This document shows positions 53,275 through 62,833 of a DNA stretch of 64,000 bases, piece by piece. The position numbers and the translations under genes are program-made. The stretch is from contig NZ_JALPTB010000003.1 in assembly GCF_023218075.1 (NCBI RefSeq), positions 1 to 64,000 on the forward strand, written 5' to 3'. The notes under the pieces are model-generated. The model ran no database searches and was not told the DNA's origin. It saw only the letters and a list, made by a program, of their open reading frames with translations. Each line of letters begins with the position of its first letter. The first letter of the stretch is position 1. This DNA comes from Rhodococcus sp. HM1. Lineage in GTDB: Bacteria; Actinomycetota; Actinomycetes; Mycobacteriales; Mycobacteriaceae.

Positions 53275-54428
53275 ACCCCTATGTCGAGAAGTGGCTCGGT
53301 GACCACACCCAGGACCTCACCGCATGGCGTCGCCACATCCATGCGAACCCCGAACTGGCGCGCCAGGAGTACGCGACGACCGAGTTCGTCGCGGGGCACC
53401 TGTCCGCGGCCGGGCTTGAACCGAAGGTGCTGCCTCGCGGGACCGGCGTGATCTGCGATCTCGGGCCCACCACGGGACCGCGTATCGCCTTGCGCGCCGA
53501 CATGGACGCCCTGCCGATGCAGGAGCTGACCGGACTGCCGTTCGCGTCCTCGGTCCCCGGTGTTTCGCACGCGTGCGGTCACGACGCCCACACCGCCGTC
53601 CTGCTCGGCACCGGACTCGCATTGGCCGAGGTCCCCGAGCTGCCCGTCGGAGTCCGGCTGGTGTTCCAGCCCGCCGAGGAGGTCATGCCGGGCGGTGCCC
53701 TGGACGTCGTCGCGGCCGGCGGTCTCGACGGGGTGTCCCGGATCTTCGCGCTGCACTGCGATCCGCGCCTCGAAGCGGGGAAGGTCGGGATGCGGGTCGG
53801 TGCGATCACCTCCGCCGCCGACACCGTCGAACTGGTGCTGGATTCGCCCGGTGGTCACACTTCGCGCCCGCACCTGACCGGCGATCTGGTCTACGGGCTC
53901 GGCACCGTCATCACCGGACTGCCCGGCATGCTCAGCCGCCGCATCGATCCCCGGACCGGCACCGTCATGGTCTGGGGTGCGGTCAGCGCGGGCAAGGCGC
54001 CGAACGCGATTCCGCGGACCGGGATGCTCGCCGGCACCGTGCGTACCGGCGACCACGAGACGTGGGAACTGCTCGAACCCATGGTGCGCGAGGTCGTCCA
54101 CGGTCTGCTCGCACCGACCGGGGTCAGCTACGAACTGGACTATCGCCGGGGTGTGCCCCCGGTCGTCAACGACGAGGTCTCGGCGCGCATGTTCGAGGCC
54201 GCGATCCGGGCCACCGACCCGGACGCCCTGGCCGACACACCGCAATCCGGTGGCGGCGAGGACTTCTCGTGGTACCTCGAGCAGATCCCCGGGGCGATGG
54301 GCCGGCTCGGTGTGGGATTCGGGACCGGACCGGCGCTCGACATCCATCAGCCCACGTTCGACCTCGACGAGCGGGCGCTGCCGGTGGGGGTGCGGGTGAT
54401 GACCAACCTCGTGCTCGGCGCAGGGTGA
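53271..54428 (+). CDS. amiA1: M20 family amidohydrolase (AmiA1-like)
   Basis: A 385-residue M20D amidohydrolase/N-acyl-amino-acid deacylase. WRRHIHANPELARQEYAT at the start, ALRADMDALPMQE, SHACGHDAHTAVLLG (metal), FQPAEEVMPGGALD, HCDPRLEAGKVG and GGEDFSWYLE. The C-terminus is regular. Its TGA overlaps a GTG beginning the ABC-ATPase remnant. Confidence 0.88.
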   Translation: MNPYVEKWLGDHTQDLTAWRRHIHANPELARQEYATTEFVAGHLSAAGLEPKVLPRGTGVICDLGPTTGPRIALRADMDALPMQELTGLPFASSVPGVSHACGHDAHTAVLLGTGLALAEVPELPVGVRLVFQPAEEVMPGGALDVVAAGGLDGVSRIFALHCDPRLEAGKVGMRVGAITSAADTVELVLDSPGGHTSRPHLTGDLVYGLGTVITGLPGMLSRRIDPRTGTVMVWGAVSAGKAPNAIPRTGMLAGTVRTGDHETWELLEPMVREVVHGLLAPTGVSYELDYRRGVPPVVNDEVSARMFEAAIRATDPDALADTPQSGGGEDFSWYLEQIPGAMGRLGVGFGTGPALDIHQPTFDLDERALPVGVRVMTNLVLGAG

Positions 54429-54762
54429 AACGGCTGGATGAGCTCAGCCTGCCGTTCAGCGCGCTCGACGCCGAAGCGGACGGCGACCATGCCCACACGG
54501 CGGTCGGAAAGGTGCAGCTCACCGCGCCGGGGCGCGGCACCGGCCGGATTCTGGTGCGACCTGAGCAGATCTCCGTCGAAGGGGCGGTGGAGAAGTCGTC
54601 GTTCACGTCCGCGACATCGCCTTCGGTGGTGCGCACAGCGAGGTGCGGGTCGACGGACCCGACATCACGATCCGCTCACTGCGCGGCGACGTCGACGACC
54701 TGCGCCCCGGGGACGCGGTGTCGGTTCGGGTGTGCCTGCCGGGCCCGTTCTACGCGGACTGA
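54425..54762 (+). pseudogene. Frameshifted remnant of an ABC transporter ATPase C-terminus (TOBE domain)
   Basis: From the GTG at 54425 the frame reads KRLDELSLPFSALDAEADG through GTGRILVRPEQISVEG. That is the regulatory TOBE-type tail of Fe3+/spermidine-class ATPases, where RPE is the hallmark. Immediately after this the sense moves to the next frame, EVVVHVRDIAFGGAHSEVRV to PGDAVSVRVCLPGPFYAD, ending at a TGA at 54760-54762. A one-base deletion near 54582-54592 explains it. The Walker and signature domains are absent, so this is a decayed fragment left at an old rearrangement point. Confidence 0.7.
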
Positions 54763-54792
54763 CGGACCCCGGGCCTGACGGAACCCCGGCCC

Positions 54793-55263
54793 TCAGAACG
54801 CGTCGGGCCGGCCGGGTCCGACGTTGCGGCTGTTGCGGGTCCGCAGGTCCATCACGTAGTCGGAGGGGGCGCCCGCGATCTCCGCGGCATCGGCCATGAC
54901 CCCGAGGTAGCGGGCGGACGGCAGGCCGCCCTCGTACGCGTCCACGACGTACAGCCACGCGAGAACCGGCCCGTCGGCGGTGTCCACACGCACCCGGATC
55001 TTGCGGTGGACGCCCAGTTCGGAGCCCTCCCAGCGGTCGAGGCTGCGCTCGTCCTCGTCCGGCACGTCGTAGAGCACCACGAAGACCTTCGAGTCCTCGT
55101 CCTCGACGACGGTCGCGAGGGCACCCTCCCACCCGAGGTCGGCGCCGCTGAACGTCAACCGCCAGCCGTGCAACCACCCGGTACCGGCCATCGGCGAGTG
55201 CGGGCAGCGCTGCAACATCTGCTCCGGATGCATGTTGGACCCGTAGGCGGCGTAGATCGGCAC
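54793..55263 (-). CDS. Gamma-glutamylcyclotransferase-like (GGCT/AIG2 fold) protein
   Basis: A 156-residue protein beginning MPIYAAYGSNMHPEQMLQRCPHSP, the YGSN substrate loop of the GGCT/BtrG fold, with VFVVLYDVPDEDERSLDRWEG (the acid position near Glu80) and a C-terminal YGGLPSARYLGVMADAAE. May release cyclic glutamate derivatives; substrate unproven. Corresponds in position to Rv3304. Confidence 0.8.
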   Translation of the reverse strand: MPIYAAYGSNMHPEQMLQRCPHSPMAGTGWLHGWRLTFSGADLGWEGALATVVEDEDSKVFVVLYDVPDEDERSLDRWEGSELGVHRKIRVRVDTADGPVLAWLYVVDAYEGGLPSARYLGVMADAAEIAGAPSDYVMDLRTRNSRNVGPGRPDAF

Positions 55264-55441
55264 GTGCCTAAGGCTAATCGGTCACCGCCCGACGCAGGAT
55301 TCGGGGCACTTGTCGCCGAGTCCGCGCGTCCGTATGCGCTGCCCGCGCCCGGTGGCATAGCGTTTATGAGGGCGAAGCGGTGACCCTGCACGCCCGGAAA
55401 CCGGCCCGAGGACCATCTCGGAATCGATACAGAGGAGAAAA

Positions 55442-56839
55442 ATGACCCGGATCGTGATCATCGGCGGTGGGCCTGCGGGCTACGAGGCTGCGCTGGTGGC
55501 GGCCCAGTACGGCGCGACGGTGTCACTGATCGATTCGGACGGGATCGGCGGCGCCTGTGTGCTGTTCGACTGTGTGCCGTCGAAGACCTTCATCGCGTCG
55601 ACCGGGGTGCGCACCGACATGCGCCGCGCCGCGGACCTCGGCATCGAGCTCGAACGCGCCGCCGTCTCGCTGCCGCAGGTCCATGCCCGCGTCAAGGGCC
55701 TCGCCCGTGCCCAGTCCGCCGACATCCGCACCAAGCTCGAGGCCGCCGGTGTGTCGATCTACTCGGGGCACGGCGAACTCATCGACCGCGAGGTCGGCAT
55801 GGCGGCCCACCAGGTCCGCGCGAACCTGTTCACCGGCGACGAGAGGGTGCTCGACGCCGACGTCGTTCTCATCGCGACCGGCGCGAGCCCCCGCGTGCTG
55901 CCCGGTGCGGTGCCGGACGGCGAGCGCATCCTCACCTGGCGTCAGCTCTACGACCTCGACAAGCTGCCCGAGCACCTGGTCGTCGTCGGGTCCGGTGTCA
56001 CCGGCGCCGAGTTCGTTTCCGCGTACACCGAAGTCGGCGTGCAGGTCACCCTGGTGTCGAGCCGTGACCGTGTGCTGCCGCACGAGGACGAGGATGCGGC
56101 GCTCGTGCTCGAGGACGCGTTCGCCGAGCGCGGTGTCACCCTCGTCAAGCACGCTCGCGCGGACGTGGTCGAACGCACCGAGGACGGGGTGCGCGTGCTG
56201 CTCGCCGACGGCCGGATCGTCGAGGGCAGCCACGCTCTCATGACCGTCGGTTCGATTCCCAACACGTCCGGTCTCGGCCTCGAGAAGATCGGGCTCGAGC
56301 TCGATCGCGGCGGCTACATCCCGGTCGACCGCGTGTCGCGCACCGCGGTGCCGGGCGTCTACGCCGCGGGTGACTGCACCGGTCTGCTGCCGCTCGCGTC
56401 GGTCGCCGCGATGCAGGGCCGCATCGCGATGTACCACGCGCTCGGTGAAGGCGTGAGCCCCATCAAGCTCAAAACCGTTGCGTCCGCGGTGTTCACGCGC
56501 CCGGAGATCGCCACGGTCGGTGTCAGCCAGGCCGCGATCGACAACGGCGAGGTCCCGGCGCGGACCGTGATGCTGCCGCTGAACACCAACCCGCGCGCGA
56601 AGATGGCGGGACTCAAGCGCGGTTTCGTGAAGATCTTCTGCCGTCCCGCGACCGGCGTCGTCATCGGTGGTGTCGTGGTCGCGTCGACGGCGTCGGAGCT
56701 GATCCTGCCGATCGCGATCGCCGTGCAGAACAACCTGTCGGTCAACGATCTCGCGGCGACCTTCTCGGTGTACCCGTCGCTGAGCGGGTCGATCACGGAG
56801 GCGGCGCGGCAGCTCATGCGGCACGACGATCTCGACTGA
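55442..56839 (+). CDS. lpdA: LpdA-type flavoprotein disulfide reductase / NAD(P)H quinone reductase
   Basis: A 465-residue FAD protein of the lipoamide-dehydrogenase family. FAD fold VIIGGGPAGYEAAL, redox-loop GGACVLFDCVPSKTF with two Cys (Cys39, Cys44), NAD(P) fold VVVGSGVTGAEFVSAYTEVG, and YAAGDCTGLLPLASVAAMQG. The C-terminal His-Glu dyad of true lipoamide dehydrogenases (HPTLSE) reads YPSLSG, as in mycobacterial LpdA (Rv3303c), which acts as a quinone reductase. From memory the mycobacterial enzyme lacks the first Cys, which this protein has. GAGGAG lies upstream of the ATG. Confidence 0.85.
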   Translation: MTRIVIIGGGPAGYEAALVAAQYGATVSLIDSDGIGGACVLFDCVPSKTFIASTGVRTDMRRAADLGIELERAAVSLPQVHARVKGLARAQSADIRTKLEAAGVSIYSGHGELIDREVGMAAHQVRANLFTGDERVLDADVVLIATGASPRVLPGAVPDGERILTWRQLYDLDKLPEHLVVVGSGVTGAEFVSAYTEVGVQVTLVSSRDRVLPHEDEDAALVLEDAFAERGVTLVKHARADVVERTEDGVRVLLADGRIVEGSHALMTVGSIPNTSGLGLEKIGLELDRGGYIPVDRVSRTAVPGVYAAGDCTGLLPLASVAAMQGRIAMYHALGEGVSPIKLKTVASAVFTRPEIATVGVSQAAIDNGEVPARTVMLPLNTNPRAKMAGLKRGFVKIFCRPATGVVIGGVVVASTASELILPIAIAVQNNLSVNDLAATFSVYPSLSGSITEAARQLMRHDDLD

Positions 56840-56899
56840 TCGAGTCTCGTTCGACGGTGGCGCGTTTCACGATGTGAGACGGCGTGTTCACATGGTGGT

Positions 56900-56956
56900 G
56901 CCGTGATGAGGTAAGCTCTTCCCGGGTCGGTCGTACCCACGACCGCTCGTCACGGC
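56900..56956 (+). promoter_or_regulatory. Structured RNA leader upstream of the aminotransferase gene
   Basis: GCCGTGATGAG (56900-56910) pairs with CTCGTCACGGC (56946-56956) apart from one wobble. Inside, GGTCGT-ACCC-ACGACC (56929-56944) is a perfect six-base hairpin, and between them lies a purine-rich loop, GTAAGCTCTTCCCG. The element ends 69 bases before the ATG. It resembles a small riboswitch or a protein-binding leader but fits no class I can name. Confidence 0.45.
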
Positions 56957-57025
56957 ATCCCTCCGCCCGCAGATCCGGACGCTCGGTGCTGCTTCGCTCA
57001 CCACCCCTCTGCTCGTGGAGTACCC

Positions 57026-58237
57026 ATGACACGTATCCGCGCCCGCCGTCTGGACGGGTTGACCAGTTCCGCCATCCGAGATCTGCTCGAAGTCACCGCC
57101 CGTCCCGAGGTGATCAGCCTCGCCGGCGGCCTGCCCGCCGCCGAACTGCTGCCCACCGCGCGGCTCGCCGAGGCCGCCGCGTCCGCGCTCGCCGATCCCG
57201 CGACCGCCCAGTACACCGAGACCTGCGGGCTCGGGGACCTGCGCACGGTGATCGCCGCCCGCGAGAGCGGACGCCTCGGCCGCACGGTGGATCCGCAGCA
57301 GGTCGTCGTCACCCACGGTTCGCAGCAGGCCCTGAGCCTGATCGCGCAGGCGCTGCTCGACCCGGGCGATCTGGTCGTCGTCGAGGAACCCGCGTATACC
57401 GGGGCGCTGCAGGTGTTCCGGGCCGCCGAGGCCACCCTCGCCTCTGTCCCCGTCGACGACGACGGCCTCGACACCGATGCACTCGAGGAGCTGCTCGTGC
57501 GCGGCGCGCGGCCGGTGCTCGTGCACACCGTCGCCACCTTCCACAATCCGCGCGGGGCGGTTCTGTCGGCGCCGCGGCGGGCGCACCTCGCGGCACTCGC
57601 CGATCGCTACGGATTCCGCATCGTCGAGGACGATCCGTACGGCGACCTGTGGTTCGGTACACCGCCTCCGGCGCCGGTCGCCTCCCACACGGACCGGGTG
57701 ATCCGGCTGTCGAGCGCGTCGAAGATCATCGCCCCGGCGCTGCGGGTCGGCTGGCTGCTCGCCGACCGCGACGTGTGCGCGTCCGTGGAACTGCTCAAGC
57801 AGGGCGCGGATCTGTGCGGATCGTCGCTGACCCAGCGGATCGCCGCGGATCTGCTCGCCGACACCGCCTGGCTCGACGCCCATCTGACGACCCTGCGCGC
57901 CACCTACGGTGCCCGCGCGCACGCACTGGCCGCCGCTCTCACGGCCGAATTCGGTCCGGACGTGACGTATTCGCCGGTGCGCGGCGGCATGTTCACTTGG
58001 TCGTCGCTGCCCACCGCGGTTCCGGCCGCGGAATTGCTCCCTGTCGCAGCGGATCTCGGTGTCGCCTTCGTTCCGGGTGATGCGTTCGCGGTGGCAGGCG
58101 ACCACACGCACTCCGTGAGGCTGTGTTTCGCCACCTCCGCGGAGGACGAACTCGCCGAGGCCGTCCGGCGCCTGGGCGCGGCGGTGCGGACCGCCGAGGG
58201 CGCCCGCCCGCCGGCCCGGGCTCAGGCCCAGTCGTAG
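57026..58237 (+). CDS. PLP-dependent aminotransferase (class I/II, LysN-like)
   Basis: A 403-residue fold-type I aminotransferase of the MocR-catalytic/2-aminoadipate (LysN) group: [16 protein letters not shown] at the start, [52 protein letters not shown] (NPTG-like), [10 protein letters not shown] and the PLP lysine K233 in [15 protein letters not shown]. No N-terminal GntR helix. Substrate not predictable. Its last 16 bases overlap the convergent glpK. Confidence 0.85.
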   Translation: MTRIRARRLDGLTSSAIRDLLEVTARPEVISLAGGLPAAELLPTARLAEAAASALADPATAQYTETCGLGDLRTVIAARESGRLGRTVDPQQVVVTHGSQQALSLIAQALLDPGDLVVVEEPAYTGALQVFRAAEATLASVPVDDDGLDTDALEELLVRGARPVLVHTVATFHNPRGAVLSAPRRAHLAALADRYGFRIVEDDPYGDLWFGTPPPAPVASHTDRVIRLSSASKIIAPALRVGWLLADRDVCASVELLKQGADLCGSSLTQRIAADLLADTAWLDAHLTTLRATYGARAHALAAALTAEFGPDVTYSPVRGGMFTWSSLPTAVPAAELLPVAADLGVAFVPGDAFAVAGDHTHSVRLCFATSAEDELAEAVRRLGAAVRTAEGARPPARAQAQS

Positions 58238-59736
58238 GTTCGTTCGACCGCCTTGTTCCACTCGCCGTACAGCCGCTCGCGTTCCGTCTCGTCGAGTGCG
58301 GGCTCCCAGGTGTCGCCGACCGCCCAGTTGCGGCGGATGTCGTCCTCGCCCTCCCAGAATCCGACGGCGAGACCGGCCGCGTAGGCCGCGCCGAGCGCGG
58401 TGGTCTCCGCGACCACCGGACGCACCACCGGCACCCCGAGGATGTCGGCTTGGAACTGCATCAGGGTGCGGTTGACGACCATGCCGCCGTCGACCTTGAG
58501 GGTGCTCAGATCGACCCCGGAATCCGCGCGCATCGCCTCGATGACCTCGCGGGTCTGGTACGCGGTCGCCTCCAGGGCGGCACGCGCCAGGTGGCCCTTG
58601 TTGACGAACCGGGTCAGACCCGCGATGACGCCGCGGGCGTCGGGGCGCCAGCGAGGCGCGAACAGCCCGGAGAACGCCGGCACGAAGTAGGCGCCGCCGT
58701 TGTCGGGGACGGTCGCGGCGAGGTCCTCGATCTCCGCTGCGGAGCGGATAATTCCGAGATTGTCGCGCAGCCACTGCACGAGCGATCCGGTCACCGCGAC
58801 GGATCCTTCGAGCGCGTACACCGCCGGAGCGTCACCGATCCGGTAGCAGACCGTCGTGAGCAGGCCGTGCTCGCTGCGCACCGGCGTGGTGCCGGTGTTG
58901 AGCAGCAGGAAGTTTCCGGTGCCGTAGGTGTTCTTCGCCTCGCCGGGCGACAGGCACGCCTGCCCGAAGGTGGCGGCCTGCTGGTCGCCGAGGATGCCCG
59001 CGACCGGAACCCCCGCGAGCGGACCGCGTTCGCGTGCGTAGCCGTACACCTCGGACGAACTGCGGATCTCCGGCAGCATCGACATCGGGATCCCGAAGTC
59101 CGCGCAGATCTGCGGATCCCATTGCAGCGTCCGGAGATTCATCAGCATCGTGCGCGAGGCGTTGGTGACGTCGGTGACGTGCACACCCGGTTCCTGCGTG
59201 CCGTTGCCGACGCCGCCGGTCAGATTCCACACGATCCAGCTGTCCACGGTGCCGAACGCCAGCTCTCCGGCTTCGGCCTTCTCCCGGGCGCCTTCGACGT
59301 TGTCGAGGATCCAGAGCACCTTCGGGCCCGAAAAGTACGTCGACAGAGGCAGTCCCGTCGCCTCGCGGTACCGGTCGACGCCGGCGTCCCCGGCGAGTTC
59401 GCCGATGAGCCGATCCGTGCGGGTGTCCTGCCACACGATCGCGTTGTACACCGGCTTGCCGGTGGTGCGGTCCCACACCACGGCGGTCTCACGCTGATTC
59501 GTGATGCCGATCGCGACGACCGCTCCGCGCGGCAGGTCGGCCTTCGCCAGCGCCAGTGCCGCGACCTCGCGGGTGTTCGTCCACAGCGTCTCGGGGTCGT
59601 GTTCGACCCATCCCGAGCGCGGGAAGATCTGTTCGTGCTCGGTCTGCGCGACCGAGACGATGCGGCCGTCGTGGTCGAACAGGATGCAGCGGCTCGACGT
59701 GGTGCCCTGGTCGATCGCGGCGATGTACTGGTTCAC
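58222..59736 (-). CDS. glpK: Glycerol kinase
   Basis: A 504-residue FGGY-family kinase making sn-glycerol 3-phosphate. N-terminal [84 protein letters not shown] and [20 protein letters not shown] are typical. Divergent from glpD with 109 bases between; no glpF facilitator lies next to them. Confidence 0.95.
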   Translation of the reverse strand: MNQYIAAIDQGTTSSRCILFDHDGRIVSVAQTEHEQIFPRSGWVEHDPETLWTNTREVAALALAKADLPRGAVVAIGITNQRETAVVWDRTTGKPVYNAIVWQDTRTDRLIGELAGDAGVDRYREATGLPLSTYFSGPKVLWILDNVEGAREKAEAGELAFGTVDSWIVWNLTGGVGNGTQEPGVHVTDVTNASRTMLMNLRTLQWDPQICADFGIPMSMLPEIRSSSEVYGYARERGPLAGVPVAGILGDQQAATFGQACLSPGEAKNTYGTGNFLLLNTGTTPVRSEHGLLTTVCYRIGDAPAVYALEGSVAVTGSLVQWLRDNLGIIRSAAEIEDLAATVPDNGGAYFVPAFSGLFAPRWRPDARGVIAGLTRFVNKGHLARAALEATAYQTREVIEAMRADSGVDLSTLKVDGGMVVNRTLMQFQADILGVPVVRPVVAETTALGAAYAAGLAVGFWEGEDDIRRNWAVGDTWEPALDETERERLYGEWNKAVERTYDWA

Positions 59737-59845
59737 GGCGTCCTCGCTCGAATCGGTGGTCTGAAGGTTGCGTCCTGGTCAGCGGTACGAATCGAAAACT
59801 ACTAGCCTGGGTCCGGATACGTCGACGAGGCACAGGAGTGGCGCG

Positions 59846-61579
59846 GTGACCAACCAAGCGGGTGTGCAGATCCTCGGGCCCGAGCAGCGCCGCGAGGCGT
59901 GGCAGCGACTGGGTTCCGAACAGTTCGATGTGGTCGTCATCGGTGGAGGCGTGGTCGGTGCCGGTGCCGCACTGGACGCCGCGACCCGCGGGTTGCGGGT
60001 CGCCCTCGTCGAGGCACGGGATTTCGCCTCGGGCACCTCGAGCCGGTCGTCGAAGATGTTCCATGGCGGCCTGCGTTATCTCGAACAGCTCGAGTTCGGT
60101 CTGGTCCGGGAAGCGCTGCGCGAGCGGGAACTGTCGCTGACGACGCTCGCCCCGCACTTGGTCAAGCCGCTCGAGTTCCTGTTCCCGCTCACCCACCGGG
60201 TCTGGGAGCGGCCGTACATCGCCGCCGGGATCTTCCTCTACGACCGGATGGGCGGGGCGAAGTCCGTACCCGCGCAGAAACACCTGACCCGGTCGGGGGC
60301 ACTGCGCATGGCGCCGGGTCTCAAGCGGTCGTCGCTCATCGGCGGGATCCGCTACTACGACACGGTCGTCGACGACGCCCGGCACACGATGACGGTGGCG
60401 CGGACGGCGGCGCACTACGGCGCGGTCGTGCGTGCGTCGACGCAGGTGGTCGGGTTCCTGCGGGAAGCGGACCGGGTGTCGGGTGTACAGGTGCGCGATT
60501 CCGAGGACGGAACCGTCACCGAGGTCAAGGCACACGTGGTGATCAACGCGACGGGGGTGTGGACCGACGAGATCCAGGCGCTGTCGCGTCAACGCGGCCG
60601 GTTCCGGGTGCGTGCCTCGAAGGGCGTGCACATCGTGGTGCCCCGCGACCGCATCGTCGCCGATTCCGCGATCATCCTGCGCACCGAGAAGTCGGTACTG
60701 TTCGTCATCCCGTGGGGCAACCACTGGATCATCGGCACCACCGACACCGACTGGAATCTCGATCTCGCGCACCCCGCGGCGACGAAGGCCGACATCGACT
60801 ACATCCTCGACCACGTCAACGAGGTTCTCGTCACCCCGCTCACCCCCGAGGACATCGACGGGGTGTACGCGGGTCTGCGTCCGCTGCTCGCGGGGGAGAG
60901 CGACGAGACCTCGAAGCTGTCCCGCGAGCATGCGGTCGCGCGCGTGGCGCCCGGGCTGGTGGCGATCGCCGGCGGCAAGTACACCACCTACCGCGTCATG
61001 GCCGAGGACGCCGTCGATCTGGCCGCCGAGGACATTCCGTCGCGCATCGCGCCGTCGATCACCGAGAGGGTGCCGCTGGTGGGCGCCGACGGGTACTTCG
61101 CGCTCGTGAACCAGACGATGCACCTCGCCGATCGGTACCGGGTGCACCCGTACCGGATCAAGCATCTGCTCGACCGGTACGGCTCGCTCGTCGAGGAGGT
61201 GCTCGCCCACGCCGACGGCAAACCCGAACTGCTGCAACCTCTCACCGATGCGCCGCAGTACCTGCAGGTCGAGGTCGTCTACGGAGCCGCCGCCGAAGGC
61301 GCGCTGCACCTCGAGGACCTGCTCGCGCGGCGCACCCGGATCTCCATCGAGTATCCGCACCGCGGGGTGCACTGCGCCGAGCAGGTCGCGCGGCTCGTCG
61401 CTCCGATCCTGGGCTGGGACACGGAGACGGTGGATCGGGAGATCAGCACGTACCGCGCGCGGGTCGACGCCGAGGTCCGGTCGCAGAGCCGACCCGACGA
61501 CGAGTCCGCGGACGCGTTGCGCGCGGCGGCACCCGAGGCCCGCGCCGAGATCCTCGAACCGGTGCCGGTCTGGGGCTGA
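59846..61579 (+). CDS. glpD: Aerobic glycerol-3-phosphate dehydrogenase
   Basis: A 577-residue FAD enzyme passing electrons from glycerol 3-phosphate to quinones at the membrane (GlpD2/Rv3302c type). FAD fold VVVIGGGVVGAGAALDAATRGLRVALVEARDFASGTSSRSSKMFHGGLRYL, INATGVWTDEIQAL, GIHIVVPRDR-like HIVVPRDRI, GTTDTDWN and AGGKYTTYRVMAEDAVD. The GTG at 59846 gives MTNQAGVQIL; earlier in-frame codons are not conserved. Divergent from glpK. Confidence 0.93.
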   Translation: MTNQAGVQILGPEQRREAWQRLGSEQFDVVVIGGGVVGAGAALDAATRGLRVALVEARDFASGTSSRSSKMFHGGLRYLEQLEFGLVREALRERELSLTTLAPHLVKPLEFLFPLTHRVWERPYIAAGIFLYDRMGGAKSVPAQKHLTRSGALRMAPGLKRSSLIGGIRYYDTVVDDARHTMTVARTAAHYGAVVRASTQVVGFLREADRVSGVQVRDSEDGTVTEVKAHVVINATGVWTDEIQALSRQRGRFRVRASKGVHIVVPRDRIVADSAIILRTEKSVLFVIPWGNHWIIGTTDTDWNLDLAHPAATKADIDYILDHVNEVLVTPLTPEDIDGVYAGLRPLLAGESDETSKLSREHAVARVAPGLVAIAGGKYTTYRVMAEDAVDLAAEDIPSRIAPSITERVPLVGADGYFALVNQTMHLADRYRVHPYRIKHLLDRYGSLVEEVLAHADGKPELLQPLTDAPQYLQVEVVYGAAAEGALHLEDLLARRTRISIEYPHRGVHCAEQVARLVAPILGWDTETVDREISTYRARVDAEVRSQSRPDDESADALRAAAPEARAEILEPVPVWG

Positions 61580-61622
61580 CCACCCGGGAACCATCGCGCC
61601 GGCCGGGAACCGCGCGGCCCGC

Positions 61623-62171
61623 TCACAGCCCGGCGAGCAGGTCCTTCCAGAACGCCTTCACATCGTCCGCGGAATCCGGGGACGGAAGCCGGTTGTGCGC
61701 GACCGCGATCCGGCTCCTGCCGGGGCCGCTCTCACCGATGGTGACCTCGACGCGGGTGCCGTCGTCGAGCGCGCAGCGCCAGTATCGCCACTTCGGCGTC
61801 GTGGAGGTCGTCGGGTCGCCGGCGAGATCCCGGTCGGCGAGGCGGGTACGGCCGCCGACCAGTGCGGTCCACGCCGCGAGCGCGTCGTCCGGTGATCCGT
61901 CGACGGTGCGGCTCGTGGCGGCGGAGAAGGTTCCGTCCGACTGCTGGCCGGGAACGCGCCGGCCGATGTGCTGTTCGTAGGCGACGGTGACGGACTGGGC
62001 CCACCATCCCGCGTTCGCGACGCCGAGCGAATCGAGTTCACGTTGCACGTGCGGGGCGATGTCCCGGTGATCCAGCTCGGCTGCGCCGAGTTCGTCGAGC
62101 CAGCGGACCCACTGTTCCCACGGCCGGGAGGTGCTGCGCTCGATGGCGGTGACGTTGGCGGGCGCGGTCAT
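61623..62171 (-). CDS. DUF4287/SRPBCC-like protein
   Basis: A 182-residue protein. The first ~70 residues (RPWEQWVRWLDELGAAELDHRDIAPHVQREL...GWWAQSVTVAYEQHIGRRVPGQQSDG) match the DUF4287-type helical module often fused to AHSA1/SRPBCC domains. The rest (FSAATSRTVDGSPDDALAAWTAL, KWRYWRCALDDGTRVEVTIGESGPGRSRIAVAHNRL) fits a small Bet v1-like ligand-binding fold. Function unknown. Confidence 0.65.
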   Translation of the reverse strand: MTAPANVTAIERSTSRPWEQWVRWLDELGAAELDHRDIAPHVQRELDSLGVANAGWWAQSVTVAYEQHIGRRVPGQQSDGTFSAATSRTVDGSPDDALAAWTALVGGRTRLADRDLAGDPTTSTTPKWRYWRCALDDGTRVEVTIGESGPGRSRIAVAHNRLPSPDSADDVKAFWKDLLAGL

Positions 62172-62224
62172 GCTCCGACACTAGTCCCGGTACGGCCCGG
62201 GATCCCGCATTCGGCGGTCCCGGA

Positions 62225-62761
62225 TCAGTGGGTGAGCAGGACCTTCGTGAGCACGACCGACAAGGCGACCAGCATGATGACCGCGGCACTCGTGAGCCAG
62301 CCCTTGCTGGGACGTTTGCCGTTGAGTCTGCCGATGACGAGGACGATGCCGCCGATCCGCACGAGCACCGCGATCTCGGCGAGCAGCTGCGCGGTGTGCG
62401 GCTCGAGCCAGCCGATCCATCCGATCGCCAGGATCACGCACGGCATCACCGCCGAACTGAGGATCGGTACCGAGTTGCGGACCTCGGCCCGGCGCTCGGC
62501 AGCGGTCAGCTGCGCACCCTCCCGGACACTGTGCCCGACCGCCTCGGCGAAGATGTGGGCGACGAACGTCGACAACGTGGTGCCGAGGACGATCGCGATG
62601 CCGACGTACTTGTCTTCGGTCACCACCGGCACGAGCGCCGCCAGCACCAGGATGTTGCCGTAGATGTAGGCACTGATGCGGCTGGCGGCGTTGCTGCGGT
62701 CGAGCGGCTGACTCCGCGAGAACAGGGGACCGTGCAGCACGGCGTGGGCATCGACCTTCAT
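62225..62761 (-). CDS. Small integral membrane protein, function unknown
   Basis: A 178-residue protein with about five predicted membrane segments (near residues 30-48, 52-72, 96-118, 122-142, 155-176). The region RISAYIYGNILVLAALVPV, then STFVAHIFAEAVGHSV faintly recalls VIT/CCC1-like transporters but is too short to assign. ATG at 62761 chosen. Confidence 0.55.
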   Translation of the reverse strand: MKVDAHAVLHGPLFSRSQPLDRSNAASRISAYIYGNILVLAALVPVVTEDKYVGIAIVLGTTLSTFVAHIFAEAVGHSVREGAQLTAAERRAEVRNSVPILSSAVMPCVILAIGWIGWLEPHTAQLLAEIAVLVRIGGIVLVIGRLNGKRPSKGWLTSAAVIMLVALSVVLTKVLLTH

Positions 62762-62833
62762 GCACACAAGGGTGGCATGCGATGACCGCGTCTGCGTGCT
62801 TCTGTGTCGTCTGTGGGTCGTCGTCTGTGGTTG

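Noticed and set aside
56900-56956. The leader before the aminotransferase as a tRNA or SAM riboswitch
   Set aside because: The 11-bp closing stem and lack of a T-arm exclude a tRNA, and none of the SAM-IV or SAM-I core strings is present.
59489-61594. A 701-codon open frame on the minus strand opposite glpD
   Set aside because: It runs through the glpD coding region and into glpK in another frame, and is rich in Arg/Gly/Asp without motifs. It is a high-GC artefact.
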